DNA from: Hyphomicrobiales bacterium
Lineage (GTDB): Bacteria; Pseudomonadota; Alphaproteobacteria; Rhizobiales; Devosiaceae
DNA: 64,000 nucleotides
Direction of reading: 5' to 3'
NCBI GenBank assembly: GCA_004144345.1
Contig: SEEL01000013.1
Location: 1-64,000 of the forward strand
This document shows positions 45,470 through 55,817 of the stretch, in pieces. The notes under the pieces are model-generated. The model was not told where the DNA came from, did no database searches, and saw only the letters and a list, made by a program, of their open reading frames with translations. How positions within the stretch are numbered: the first letter of the stretch is position 1; each line of letters opens with the position of its first letter. A program made the translations under genes and the position numbers.

Positions 45470-45500
45470 GTCGAGTGGCACGGCGCGCGCGCCACTCGAC
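45470..45500 (-). promoter_or_regulatory. hairpin after binding-protein gene B
   Basis: GTCGAGTGGC (45470-45479) pairs with GCCACTCGAC (45491-45500), 10 bp past the stop of the binding-protein gene. No T run is seen on the minus strand. It may act as an mRNA 3' stabiliser or a rho-type end. Confidence 0.55.
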
Positions 45501-45509
45501 TTCAGATGC

Positions 45510-46799
45510 TTATGCCGGCAGCAGCGGCTGGATCGCGGCGTCGGCGTCGGCCATCGCCTGCTCGGCGGTCTTCTGGCCGAGGACAGCGAGATGCACCTGC
45601 TCGTTGAACAGGTCGGCAACGCGGGTGGCGTTGTCGAAGGCCGGCAGCGCAACGCGGGCGCTGTCGAGCGCCGCCTTGGCGGCGTCGGCGTAGCTCAGCG
45701 CCTTGCGGATGTCTTCGTTCTCGTAGACCGAGCGACGAACCGTGGCATTGCCGTTGAACTGCATGTCCAGCTGCATCTTGTTGCTCGACATGTGCTTGAT
45801 GAAGCTCCAGGCGAGGTCCTTGCGCAGGCCGTTCTTCGGGATGATCATGCCCCAGATTTCGACAGTGCCCGGAGCGTAGGGCCCGAGTTCCGCGCGGGTC
45901 TCTTCCGAGGTCGGCATCGGCATGTTCTTGATCTTGCCGGGGAACTGGCTCTTCTCGGGGTCGTTGAAGACCACCGCACGGTTGAAGCCACCCGGATACA
46001 TCGCAGCGCGGCCGGTCTGCATCCAGGTCAGCGGATCTTCCGAAGTCATGCTGGTGACGTTGCGCGGCAGCGCACCGGCGGCATAGAGATCGGCAAGCAT
46101 CGCGACGGTCTTCACCATCGGCGGCTCCTGCACCACGCTCTTGAAGTCCGGCGTGATCAGATCGCCGTTCCAGGCGCGGGCCATCTGGACCAGCGACACA
46201 TAGTTGAGCGGGATGGCATAGCCCACAACGCTGACACCGTCTTCGGTGTAGGTGCAAGCCTTGGCGATCTCGGCCAGCTCTTCGATGGTTTCCGGACCCT
46301 TCGAGAAGCCACGCTTGGCGAGGATCTCTTCATTGTAGTGCAGGCCCGGGACCGGACCACGCGACGGGATGGAGAGCAGCTTACCGCCCACCCGCATGCC
46401 TTCGACGAAGCCGGGGAAGATGTCTTCGAAGTTCTCAATCGGGTCCTTCTCCTGGTAGTCGTCCAGCGGCTCGAAGAGACCGGCGAGCTGCTGCGTCATC
46501 TGCGTGTTCAGCACGTAGCCGATATCGAGCGTGGTCTGGTTGAGCGAAAGCTCGCGCAGCAGGCGCTCCTGAAGCGGGCCAATGTCGAACGTGGTCCAGG
46601 CGATCGGCGTGCCGGTCTCGGCAGTCCAGGGCGCAGTGGTGTCGCCACCGGCGCCGCTGATGCTCATCGTCTCATGGGTCTTGTGACCAAAGACCTGAAG
46701 CGGATCGGCGGCGAAGGCGCCGGTGGGCCAGCCAGCGAGGCTGAGGCCGAAGAAAGCCGAGCCGGTACCGAGAACCGTTCGACGAGAGATGTTTGACAT
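45510..46799 (-). CDS. family 1 extracellular solute-binding protein, importer B, Tat-type signal
   Basis: 429 residues starting MSNISRRTVLGTGSAFFGLS, a twin-arginine leader, whereas its paralogue at 40634 has a Sec-type leader. The mature parts align well: DIGPLQERLLRELSL, FEPLDDYQEKDPIE and LHYNEEILAKRG. It is the last gene of operon B rather than the first, 180 bp after the MalG-like permease. That gap shows no gene. The sugar is probably related to that of importer A. Confidence 0.92.
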   Translation of the reverse strand: MSNISRRTVLGTGSAFFGLSLAGWPTGAFAADPLQVFGHKTHETMSISGAGGDTTAPWTAETGTPIAWTTFDIGPLQERLLRELSLNQTTLDIGYVLNTQMTQQLAGLFEPLDDYQEKDPIENFEDIFPGFVEGMRVGGKLLSIPSRGPVPGLHYNEEILAKRGFSKGPETIEELAEIAKACTYTEDGVSVVGYAIPLNYVSLVQMARAWNGDLITPDFKSVVQEPPMVKTVAMLADLYAAGALPRNVTSMTSEDPLTWMQTGRAAMYPGGFNRAVVFNDPEKSQFPGKIKNMPMPTSEETRAELGPYAPGTVEIWGMIIPKNGLRKDLAWSFIKHMSSNKMQLDMQFNGNATVRRSVYENEDIRKALSYADAAKAALDSARVALPAFDNATRVADLFNEQVHLAVLGQKTAEQAMADADAAIQPLLPA

Positions 46800-46979
46800 G
46801 AAGTCCTCCTTGTCGGCAGTCATTGAACGGGAGCTGCCGTTCCCCTTTCAGTCGCGGAGCCACGAACATCGTGACCTCCGACGCGTCCGGCAGGACACGC
46901 GATCCTCAGCCGGACACCGAAACTTTTGACCCGGTGGGCCCGCAGGCGGACGATCCTGCACCATCCGGATGCGAGCAAT

Positions 46980-47813
46980 TCACCCCTTGGTGGCGCCAGC
47001 GGTGAGGCCGGCGATCAGATATTTCTGGGCGAGCAGGACGAAGATGAGGACCGGGAGCAGCTGGAGCGTGGCGGCAGAAAACAGCACGCCCCATTCCACG
47101 CCGTCGATGGCGCCGATCATTTCCGAGATCACCAGCGGCGCCGTGCGCGCCCGTGTCGTGGTGAAGATGAAAGCGAACAGATATTCGTTCCACGCATAGA
47201 CGACGACGAACACCGAGAGCGACACCATGCCCGGGGCGACGAGAGGCAGGATCACCTGCCGGAGCAGCTGCCAGGTATTGGCGCCGTCAACCTTGGCGGC
47301 CTCGTCGATCTCCCGCGGGATCTGATCGACAAAGGTCCGCATCATCACCGTGCCCAGCGACACGTAGAGCGTCGCGTAGAGCACGATCAGGACGAAGTGG
47401 GTGTCGTTGAGGCCGAGATAGTTGATGACCGGGAACAGCGGCAGGGTCAGCACGATCGGCGGGAACAGGCGGATGACGACGAGGAAGAAGACGCTCGCGG
47501 TCAGCGCTTTGCTGTTGAAGCGGGAATAGGCATAGCCCGCGATGGTGCAGAGCGCGACCGCGAGGACGGTGGCGCCCGCGGTGACGCCGAAGCTGTTGGC
47601 GAGGCCGGTAAAGAAGCTGCCCCACTTCACCCACAGCGCCTCGTAATTGGCGAGCGTGGGGACGAATTGCAGCTTCGGCGGGATCGCGAAGATGTCACGG
47701 TCGGCCTTGAAGGACGACAGGATGATGACCGCGATCGGGAGCAGCGACCAGATCAGGACAGCGCCGAAGGCGATGGTCTTGAAGACAACAACCGCAAGCC
47801 GCTTAGCGTGCAT
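46980..47813 (-). CDS. sugar ABC transporter permease, MalG-like, importer B
   Basis: 277 residues, six predicted membrane segments, EAA motif EIDEAAKVDGANTWQLLRQ and tail GLTAGATKG. It is a paralogue of the permease at 38827. It overlaps its partner permease by 11 bp. Confidence 0.93.
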   Translation of the reverse strand: MHAKRLAVVVFKTIAFGAVLIWSLLPIAVIILSSFKADRDIFAIPPKLQFVPTLANYEALWVKWGSFFTGLANSFGVTAGATVLAVALCTIAGYAYSRFNSKALTASVFFLVVIRLFPPIVLTLPLFPVINYLGLNDTHFVLIVLYATLYVSLGTVMMRTFVDQIPREIDEAAKVDGANTWQLLRQVILPLVAPGMVSLSVFVVVYAWNEYLFAFIFTTTRARTAPLVISEMIGAIDGVEWGVLFSAATLQLLPVLIFVLLAQKYLIAGLTAGATKG

Positions 47814-48681
47814 TGAACATCTCCTTCTGCAGCTGGCGCAGGTAGAACAGAGCGAGGATCAGGGAGAGCCCGACAAGCAGCCAGCCTGTGGCGGATGCCT
47901 TGCCGAAGTCGTTGTAGCGGAAGGCCTCGAGGTACAGATAAATCGCCAGCACCTCGGTCTGCCGGGCGGGTCCACCACCTGTGAGCAGCCACACTTCCGA
48001 GAACAGGCGGAAGGCGAAGATGTAGCGGAACAGCATCGCCACAAGGATCGCGGGCATCAGCAGGGGCAGCGTGATTTGACGGAAGCGCGTCCACGGCGAT
48101 GCGCCATCGACCTGCGCCGCTTCGTAGAGCTCACCCGGGATACCGAGGCGCGCCGAATAGAGGATGATGAAGGTGAAGGGCAGGTTCAGCCAGATCGACA
48201 GCAGCGACACCATCAACAGGCCGTGCGTCGGGTTCACGGCCCAGTCGAGGTTCGGCAAGCCGAGGAATGCCAGTGCCTGCGACAGCAGGCCGATGTCGGG
48301 CTCGAACAGGAAGCGCCACATCACCACTGCGGTGACTTCGCTGACGGCGTAAGGGGCGAGCACGGCCGCGAGCATCAGGGCACGGGCGGGCGTACCGCTG
48401 GCGAACAGCAGCGCAATGCCCATCGCGAGGAGAATTTCGACGTGCACGATGATCAGCACGACGATGATGGTGTTGAGCGCCGATTTCCAGAACCGGCCAT
48501 CCGACAGAACGGCAATGTAGTTGTCGAACCCGACGAACTCTGGCGACACGCCGAAGGACGACCGGTTGAAGGACAGGATGAAAATGTAGACCGCCGGCAC
48601 AAGGATGAGCAGGACCAGCAAGGCCTGAACTGGCGACACCAGAAGCCAGGCGGTCTGGAGGGGACGTCGGATGGAACTCAT
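47803..48681 (-). CDS. sugar ABC transporter permease, MalF-like, importer B
   Basis: 292 residues starting MSSIRRPLQTAWLLVSPVQA. It shares FAFRLFSEVWLLTGGGPAR and FGKASATGWLL with importer A. The coupling motif is ELYEAAQVDGASPWTRFRQ. The frame is open 22 codons upstream, but the ATG at 48681 fits the family. It lies 132 bp downstream of the RpiR gene on the same strand, with an RpiR-type palindrome between them. No ATPase gene is in this cluster. Confidence 0.92.
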   Translation of the reverse strand: MSSIRRPLQTAWLLVSPVQALLVLLILVPAVYIFILSFNRSSFGVSPEFVGFDNYIAVLSDGRFWKSALNTIIVVLIIVHVEILLAMGIALLFASGTPARALMLAAVLAPYAVSEVTAVVMWRFLFEPDIGLLSQALAFLGLPNLDWAVNPTHGLLMVSLLSIWLNLPFTFIILYSARLGIPGELYEAAQVDGASPWTRFRQITLPLLMPAILVAMLFRYIFAFRLFSEVWLLTGGGPARQTEVLAIYLYLEAFRYNDFGKASATGWLLVGLSLILALFYLRQLQKEMFNAR

Positions 48682-48740
48682 GTTGGCTTTCGCAGCGTCG
48701 TCACAAAAAAGACGCCCCCTACGAAGGGAGCGCAACTTAA

Positions 48741-48753
48741 GTCGCAAAACTAC
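48741..48753. promoter_or_regulatory. repeated element GTCGCAAAACTAC (copy 1)
   Basis: Upstream of importer B. An exact 13-bp copy occurs at 49820-49832, upstream of the M20 peptidase gene. It contains an ACTAC half-site like those in the RpiR-type palindromes. Confidence 0.5.
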
Positions 48754-48782
48754 ATATGTGACGCATTTTGGTCAAGGTGTCC

Positions 48783-48795
48783 GTAGTATCACTAC
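48783..48795. promoter_or_regulatory. RpiR-type palindrome GTAGTATCACTAC
   Basis: Five-base arms GTAGT and ACTAC around ATC, between RpiR gene B and importer B. The geometry matches the 33183 and 33360 sites (GTAG-N5-CTAC). Confidence 0.65.
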
Positions 48796-48813
48796 AAACC
48801 CTGTAGACCGATT

Positions 48814-49704
48814 TTAGCGCGCGCTGGCAGTGCCTGCCTTGCGTCGACGCTTGGCATCAGGCGGAATGAGGAACTCGGCGCTGATCTCTTTGGTCCGCTT
48901 TATCTGCTCAACGGCCGTCCGGCCCTTCTTCATGGCCACCGATGTACTGATGATGTCCAGAACGACGTCGTAGGCGACGCGCGAAGACTGAGGCAGGTAG
49001 ATCCCGTGGTCCTCGAGCGTATCGACGCCGACCACCTCGTCTGCCAGTCCGGCGAGCGGAGAGTTCGCCCGCGTCATGGCAATCACCTTTGCACCGGCGG
49101 CGCGAATGGTCGACGCTATCTTGCAGATGTCCTGCAACGCCCCCGTGTAGGAGAAGCAGAGCGCGACGTCGCCCTTGCCCAGCGTCGAGGCGGCCACACG
49201 CTGTACATGGGTATCGGCATAGTTGATCGCCGGAATGCCCAGCCGCATGAACTTGATCTGCGCGTCGAGCGCCAGCGTGCCGGCCGACCCGCACCCGAAC
49301 AGATCGATCCTCTGGGCCTTCGCCAGCAGCTCGACGCTGCGCGCCAGCGCCGCGCGGTCCAGCGATTCCCGCACCGTGTTGAGGACGTAGACGCTGGAAT
49401 CGAAGACCTTGTCGACCACCGTATCCAGCTTGTCCTCACGGGCGACAGCGCTGTGGAGGTAGGCGGTTCCAGAGGCAAGGCTCTGGCCGGTAAGCAGCTT
49501 CAGTTCGGGAAAACCGGAGAGGCCGAGGGAACGCACGAAGCGAATCACGGTGGGCTCGCTCACCCCGCTCTCGGCCGCCAGCGCGGCGAGCGTCATGCGC
49601 AGCACGCGATCGGGCTGCAGCAACACGAACTGGGCTACGGCCTGTTCGGATGGCGAGAGCGTGCTCATGCGCGACGCGAGACTTTCGATGAACCGTTGTG
49701 TCAC
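48814..49704 (-). CDS. MurR/RpiR-family transcriptional regulator (B)
   Basis: 296 residues: helix-turn-helix with TLSPSEQAVAQFVLLQPDR and ALAAESGVSEPTVIRFVRSL, then a SIS domain with RIDLFGCGSAGTLALDAQIK and VALCFSYTGALQDI. It is homologous to regulator A at 33384. It probably controls importer B downstream on the same strand, and perhaps the divergent M20 gene. A basic tail (KRRRKAGTASAR) ends the protein. Confidence 0.92.
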   Translation of the reverse strand: MTQRFIESLASRMSTLSPSEQAVAQFVLLQPDRVLRMTLAALAAESGVSEPTVIRFVRSLGLSGFPELKLLTGQSLASGTAYLHSAVAREDKLDTVVDKVFDSSVYVLNTVRESLDRAALARSVELLAKAQRIDLFGCGSAGTLALDAQIKFMRLGIPAINYADTHVQRVAASTLGKGDVALCFSYTGALQDICKIASTIRAAGAKVIAMTRANSPLAGLADEVVGVDTLEDHGIYLPQSSRVAYDVVLDIISTSVAMKKGRTAVEQIKRTKEISAEFLIPPDAKRRRKAGTASAR

Positions 49705-49819
49705 GCTAGATACTCCCAGATATGATTGCCGTAGCTTGCCGCGGCCTCCCGGCGGCGACCGACTAGGTTGCCAAATAGAATGGCTGTCAACCCGCCGCTA
49801 GCGTCGGCCGGGCGCACCC

Positions 49820-49832
49820 GTCGCAAAACTAC
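49820..49832. promoter_or_regulatory. repeated element GTCGCAAAACTAC (copy 2)
   Basis: Exact copy of 48741-48753. A further TGTAGTTACG half-site lies at 49861. Both precede the M20 gene, suggesting that RpiR B also acts here. The gap 49705-49932 shows no gene. Confidence 0.5.
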
Positions 49833-49932
49833 GAAACGTTGACCATAAAGGCACAGGACGTGTAGTTACGCAAACACCCTCGCTCTGGTCTTCAGGCGCG
49901 ATGTGCCGTCCCACCCTGGCGATACGAGACCC

Positions 49933-51327
49933 ATGACTTCCGATATTGATCGACTGCTGAACCTGGCGAGCGAGCAGCTGCCCGACACCCTCGCGCGGCT
50001 AAAGGATTTCATCGCCTTCGAGAGCATCAGCACCGACCCGTCGCACAAGGCCGACATGCAGGCCTGCTGCGAATGGCTCGTTCGCGAGTTCGAGGCGCTG
50101 GGGATGGAGGCGTCGGTGCGGCAGACGACGGGACATCCCATCGTCATCGCGCATGACCGTACGGCTGCCGCCGATGCGCCGCACATCCTCTATTACGGCC
50201 ATTACGACGTGCAGCCGCCGGCGCCGCTGGAAGAGTGGCGGACGCCGCCCTTCACCATGGTCATCGAGGATGGCCCGCACGGCAAGAGGATCGTGGCGCG
50301 CGGCACGTCCGACGACAAGGGCAACATGATGACCTGGGTCGAGGCGCTGCGCATCTGGAAGGCCGAGCACGGCAGCCTGCCCGCGCGGGTCAGCATCATC
50401 GTCGAGGGCGAAGAAGAGATCCTGAGCCCCAGCCTCCTCGGTTTCCTCAAGGAGAACCGCGAGGAACTCAGTGCCGATGCGTGCATGATTTCCGACACGC
50501 TGTCGCTTGCCCCGGATCACCCGGCGCTTACCATCTCGATGCGCGGCCTGCTGCATGCCGAGATCACCGTGACCGGCCCCAGCTGCGACCTGCATTCGGG
50601 TAGCTATGGCGGCGTGGTGGTAAACCCCATCCATGTGCTGAGCCGCATGATTGCCGGCCTGCACGACGCCGATGGCCGGGTGACGATCCCGGGCTTTTAC
50701 GACGACGTCGAGGAGCCGCCCGCCGAAGTCCTCAAATTCTTCGATGAGCTCAATTTCGATCTCGACGGCTTCCTTGGCTCCGTCGGCCTGCGCGGCGAGC
50801 ACGGCGAAGCCAATCGCAGCGCCGAGGAACGCATGTGGACGCGGCCCTGCTGCGACATCAACGGTATCTGGGGCGGGTTCATCGGCGAAGGGCGGAAGAC
50901 GGTTATCCCCTCGACCGCGCACGCCAAACTGTCATGCCGGCTCGTGCCCGGCCAGACGGCCGACAAGGTGATCGCCGGCATCAGGGAATATTTCGCTGCC
51001 GCGACACCGGCCGATGTCGAGGTGAAAATCGACTATTTCGGCGGCACCCCGGCCGTTCGCGTGCCGCATGACGACCGCTATGTGATGGCGGCGCGTCGTG
51101 CATTGAAGCGCGTGTTTGCGCGTGATGCCGGCCTCAAGGGCGGCGGCGGCACGTTGCCGCTGATCAGTGACTTCAAGGCCGAGCTTGGCCTCGACTGCAT
51201 CCTGATGGGCTTTGGCATGCCCGATGATCTCGTGCACGCCCCGAACGAGAAGTTCGACCTCGTCTGCCTCGAGGCGGGCATCCACTCCCACCTCGTCTTC
51301 CTCGACGAGCTGGTCAGCCTGCGCTGA
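49933..51327 (+). CDS. M20-family metallopeptidase (dipeptidase type)
   Basis: 464 residues. The zinc ligands are visible in YYGHYDVQP, the bridging aspartate in ARGTSDDKGNMM, the catalytic glutamates in VEGEEE, then MISDT and the late histidine in HAPNEKF. The central dimerisation domain (HSGSYGG) is that of dipeptidase/CNDP-like members. It cleaves dipeptides or deacylates amino acid derivatives in the cytoplasm. The ATG at 49933 is preferred over a GTG at 49903. Its role beside sugar importer B is unclear. Confidence 0.92.
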   Translation: MTSDIDRLLNLASEQLPDTLARLKDFIAFESISTDPSHKADMQACCEWLVREFEALGMEASVRQTTGHPIVIAHDRTAAADAPHILYYGHYDVQPPAPLEEWRTPPFTMVIEDGPHGKRIVARGTSDDKGNMMTWVEALRIWKAEHGSLPARVSIIVEGEEEILSPSLLGFLKENREELSADACMISDTLSLAPDHPALTISMRGLLHAEITVTGPSCDLHSGSYGGVVVNPIHVLSRMIAGLHDADGRVTIPGFYDDVEEPPAEVLKFFDELNFDLDGFLGSVGLRGEHGEANRSAEERMWTRPCCDINGIWGGFIGEGRKTVIPSTAHAKLSCRLVPGQTADKVIAGIREYFAAATPADVEVKIDYFGGTPAVRVPHDDRYVMAARRALKRVFARDAGLKGGGGTLPLISDFKAELGLDCILMGFGMPDDLVHAPNEKFDLVCLEAGIHSHLVFLDELVSLR

Positions 51328-51352
51328 GCCAGCCCGTGCGGCGCCCGCGACG

Positions 51353-52843
<1,491 letters not shown>

Positions 52844-52907
52844 TTGGGAGGCGCGGGTCGGGAGCCGAATGGACAGAGAATGCGTCCCGGCGCCGCGCGC
52901 GCATCAA

Positions 52908-52921
52908 CAATATCGTTAATG
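52908..52921. promoter_or_regulatory. LacI-type operator, site 1 (CAATATCGTTAATG)
   Basis: Its reverse complement CATTAACGATATTG differs at one base from site 3 and two from site 2. It lies between the mannitol-dehydrogenase-family gene and the LacI gene. Confidence 0.7.
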
Positions 52922-53120
52922 ATGATTGACACGCGTCCAAAGCCGCCGTCAAGCAGCATCGTCTGGCGTTGATTCTGCTGATCTTTTCTTCCTCAACGTC
53001 CGCTCCTCACAGTTGGCCCGTACATCTGCTGAGGGCGAGAATGATGTGGTATTGGTGGATCATCGATTGGCCGCCCCGGCGGGCGTCGCTACACTAAGCG
53101 CTGCAATTGGAGATCACGAT

Positions 53121-54179
53121 ATGACGCGCGAACCGGGCGGACGGCGCCAGCCGACGCTTGTGGACGTCGCCAGAAACGTGGGCCTCACGCCCAACACTGT
53201 TTCACGCGCGCTCAACGACCGGCCCGGCGTCAATCCCGACACCCGCGCACGCATCAAGGCCGAGGCCGAACGCCTGGGCTATATGCCCAATATCCACGCG
53301 CGGTCATTGGTTCTGGGGGCACGCAAGACCATCGGCGTGATCGTCCCGAACATCTCGCATCCGTTCTTCTCCGATCTCGCCTCCGAGGTGGAGCTGCTGG
53401 CCAACGAAGCCGGCTACACGGTGCTGCTGCTACTCTCCTACGAATCGGCGGAGCGCGAGCGCGAAGCCATCGGCCGTGCGCTGCGCTCGGGGCTCGATGG
53501 GCTGATCGCGGCGCCGGTACGTGAGCGCTCGAATGCCTGGACCCCGGTGATCAAGGCCGGCATTCCGCTCGTCATGGTGAGCCGCGAACTCCCTGATACG
53601 CCAGTCGATTTCTTCTCGAACGACAATCAGGCCGGGATCCGGCTGACCACCGAGGCGGTGATCCGCATGGGGGCCAAGGACATCGTTCTGATCGACGAGA
53701 ACATGCCGTTCTCGACCATTCGCCTCCGCCTCGATGGCTTTAGGCGCACGCTTGAAGCGGCCGGACTGGCCTTTGATACACGCCGGAATCTCGCTCTCGT
53801 CCCCCCTGCCCGGTCGTTCCGCGTTTCGCAATCCTGGCAGGCGGAGGACGCCTATCGCGTGGCGAGCGAACTGCTCGACAGCGGCCGGCGCCCTGACGCG
53901 TTCGTCGTGGGGGACGACTATTATGCGCTCGGGCTCTACCGCGCCCTGCGCGAGCGAAATGTTGCGGTGCCCGGCGACGTGCTGGTGATCGGCTGGGGCA
54001 ACCACCCGTTCACCCGCTTCATGGAGCCCCCGCTTTCGACGCTGACGCTGCCCTATGAGGAGGTCGCCCGCCGCGCCACGCGCCGGCTGCTGGAACTCAT
54101 CAACGGAACCAAGGACAGAGCGGTCGTTACCGAGCGAATCGTGCCCGAACTGGTGATCCGCGCGTCATCGATGCGGTGA
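53121..54179 (+). CDS. LacI-family transcriptional regulator of the polyol/FAD oxidoreductase locus
   Basis: 352 residues. Helix-turn-helix TLVDVARNVGLTPNTVSRAL, hinge LGYMPNIHARSLVLGARK, and an effector domain beginning IGVIVPNISHPFFSDLA. The frame is open far upstream (to 52926), but the ATG at 53121 gives the normal LacI N-terminus. Three matching operator-like sites flank it, at the divergent dehydrogenase, after its own stop and before the FAD gene. Confidence 0.92.
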   Translation: MTREPGGRRQPTLVDVARNVGLTPNTVSRALNDRPGVNPDTRARIKAEAERLGYMPNIHARSLVLGARKTIGVIVPNISHPFFSDLASEVELLANEAGYTVLLLLSYESAEREREAIGRALRSGLDGLIAAPVRERSNAWTPVIKAGIPLVMVSRELPDTPVDFFSNDNQAGIRLTTEAVIRMGAKDIVLIDENMPFSTIRLRLDGFRRTLEAAGLAFDTRRNLALVPPARSFRVSQSWQAEDAYRVASELLDSGRRPDAFVVGDDYYALGLYRALRERNVAVPGDVLVIGWGNHPFTRFMEPPLSTLTLPYEEVARRATRRLLELINGTKDRAVVTERIVPELVIRASSMR

Positions 54180-54195
54180 GTTTTCGGCCGTTTTT

Positions 54196-54209
54196 CATTA
54201 GCGCTATTG
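54196..54209. promoter_or_regulatory. LacI-type operator, site 2 (CATTAGCGCTATTG)
   Basis: 17 bp after the LacI stop. Its core TAGCGCTA is a perfect palindrome centred on CG, and TTG continues the match to site 1. Confidence 0.7.
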
Positions 54210-54313
54210 TTGCAGCAGCTGATTTTCGTAGAGGAAGCGCCGCGGACTAGCGAAATGTCATGTTTCCGGATGCCAAATGGCCATTGACTGGCCTCGTTCG
54301 GCGTGAGACGTCA

Positions 54314-54327
54314 CATTAACGCTATTG
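54314..54327. promoter_or_regulatory. LacI-type operator, site 3 (CATTAACGCTATTG)
   Basis: 30 bp before the GTG start of the FAD oxidoreductase. The site supports that start, because the upstream ATG at 54303 would put the operator inside the coding region. Confidence 0.7.
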
Positions 54328-54356
54328 ATCATCCATTCAGACCACAGGAAAAGACC

Positions 54357-55748
54357 GTGTCGGCGATCCCCGAGACCAAAGTGACAGTCGCAGAGCCCAG
54401 CCGGGAGGTCCCCGTCGAGGGCGAGTTCGATGTCATTGTCTGTGGCGGCGGACCGGCCGGCCTGATCGCGGCGATCGCGGCGGCACGTAACGGCGCGAAG
54501 ACGCTGCTCATCGAGCGCTACGGCTTCGTGGGCGGCATGGCGACCAGCGCCCTGGTTACGCCGATCAGTGAGTTCCGCCATTTCGGCAAGCAGCACATTG
54601 GCGGCATCCCGTTCGAACTGATGCAGCGCACGACCGAACTCGGCGGCGCCAGCATTTCGCGCGAGAGCGGCAACTTCCCGGTCAATGACGAGATCCTGAA
54701 GCTCGCCGCGCAGCGCATGCTGCTCGAGGCGGGCGTATCGCTGCTCTACCACACCTGGTTTGCGGACTGCGTGATGGAAGGCGATCGCGTCACCCATGTG
54801 ATCGTGCAGAACAAGTCCGGACGCATCGCCTACAAGGCCAAGAGCTTCATCGACTGCACCGGCGACGCCGATCTGGTGCGGGCCGCTGGCCTGCCCACGA
54901 TCAAGGGCGACGTGCTGCAGCCGGCGACGCTGTGGTTCCAGCTGGGTGGCGTCGACACCAAGGCACTCGAATATCTGTTTGGCGACGCCGAGGACGGCAT
55001 GCTGCCCGTCTCAGGCAAGATCCGCGGACGCCTGCTCGAACTCAACGAAGCCGGCGAACTGCCGATCTTTGGCGGCCCGTGGATCAACCAGTTCTGGCAC
55101 GATGGCATGGTCAGCATCAATCTGCTGCGCGAAGCGACCGATGCGAGCGACCCCGATTGGTTCACCCGGACCGAGTGCTCGCTGCGCGAGAAGATGCACC
55201 AGTTCATCGACGTGCTGCGCCGCGAGTTCCCCGAGTTCAAGGATTGCTGGCTGGCCAAGTCCGGCATCCAGGCGGGCGTGCGCGAATCCTACCATATCGT
55301 CGGTCAGTACGAGCTGCGGAAGGACGACATTCTGGTGCCGAAGGCTTTCCCCGACACCATTGCCAAGGGCGCCCATGTCATCGACATCCATTCGGCGAGC
55401 AGCAATGAGCAGGACGGGCTTGTCGTGCCGCGGCAGGAATACAACGTGCCGCTCCGCTGCTTCATTCCCCTCGGCAGCGAAAACCTGATCGTCGCCGGCC
55501 GCTGCCTCAGTGCCGACGGCCCGGGCTTCGGCTCGGTTCGCGTCATGGCCACCTGCATGGCAATGGGCCAGGGCGTCGGCACTGCCGTCGCGCTCGCCCT
55601 CAAGCACGGCTGGTCGATGTCGGAGATCAACTTCGAGATGCTGCGCGAAACGCTGATCGCGCAGGGCGCGGTCGTCGACTTCGACAATGTGGTCGCCCCC
55701 AAGGCGCCGCTCGAAGTGACGGTCTATCCCTCGGCGGTTCCCGCCTGA
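54357..55748 (+). CDS. FAD-dependent oxidoreductase (FAD_oxidored family)
   Basis: 463 residues. The dinucleotide loop is VCGGGPAGLIAAIAAARNG (about 28-46), followed by ERYGFVGGMATSALVTPI, which is typical of the PF12831 family. Later it has SFIDCTGDADLVRAAGLP, RESYHIVGQYELRKDDIL and the FAD-closing GRCLSADGPGFGSVRVM. The substrate is unknown; many relatives sit in sugar loci. The start is taken as GTG at 54357 with GGAAAAG upstream. A strong terminator follows. Confidence 0.9.
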   Translation: MSAIPETKVTVAEPSREVPVEGEFDVIVCGGGPAGLIAAIAAARNGAKTLLIERYGFVGGMATSALVTPISEFRHFGKQHIGGIPFELMQRTTELGGASISRESGNFPVNDEILKLAAQRMLLEAGVSLLYHTWFADCVMEGDRVTHVIVQNKSGRIAYKAKSFIDCTGDADLVRAAGLPTIKGDVLQPATLWFQLGGVDTKALEYLFGDAEDGMLPVSGKIRGRLLELNEAGELPIFGGPWINQFWHDGMVSINLLREATDASDPDWFTRTECSLREKMHQFIDVLRREFPEFKDCWLAKSGIQAGVRESYHIVGQYELRKDDILVPKAFPDTIAKGAHVIDIHSASSNEQDGLVVPRQEYNVPLRCFIPLGSENLIVAGRCLSADGPGFGSVRVMATCMAMGQGVGTAVALALKHGWSMSEINFEMLRETLIAQGAVVDFDNVVAPKAPLEVTVYPSAVPA

Positions 55749-55783
55749 TCTGGACGGCGGTCCAAAGGGTTCTACAAATGCTT

Positions 55784-55813
55784 GGGGCGGCGATGTGATC
55801 GCCGCCCCTTTTT
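55784..55813 (+). terminator. rho-independent terminator after the FAD oxidoreductase
   Basis: A perfect 11-bp stem, GGGGCGGCGAT at 55784-55794 with ATCGCCGCCCC at 55798-55808, loop GTG, then TTTTT. Confidence 0.92.
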
Positions 55814-55817
55814 CATG

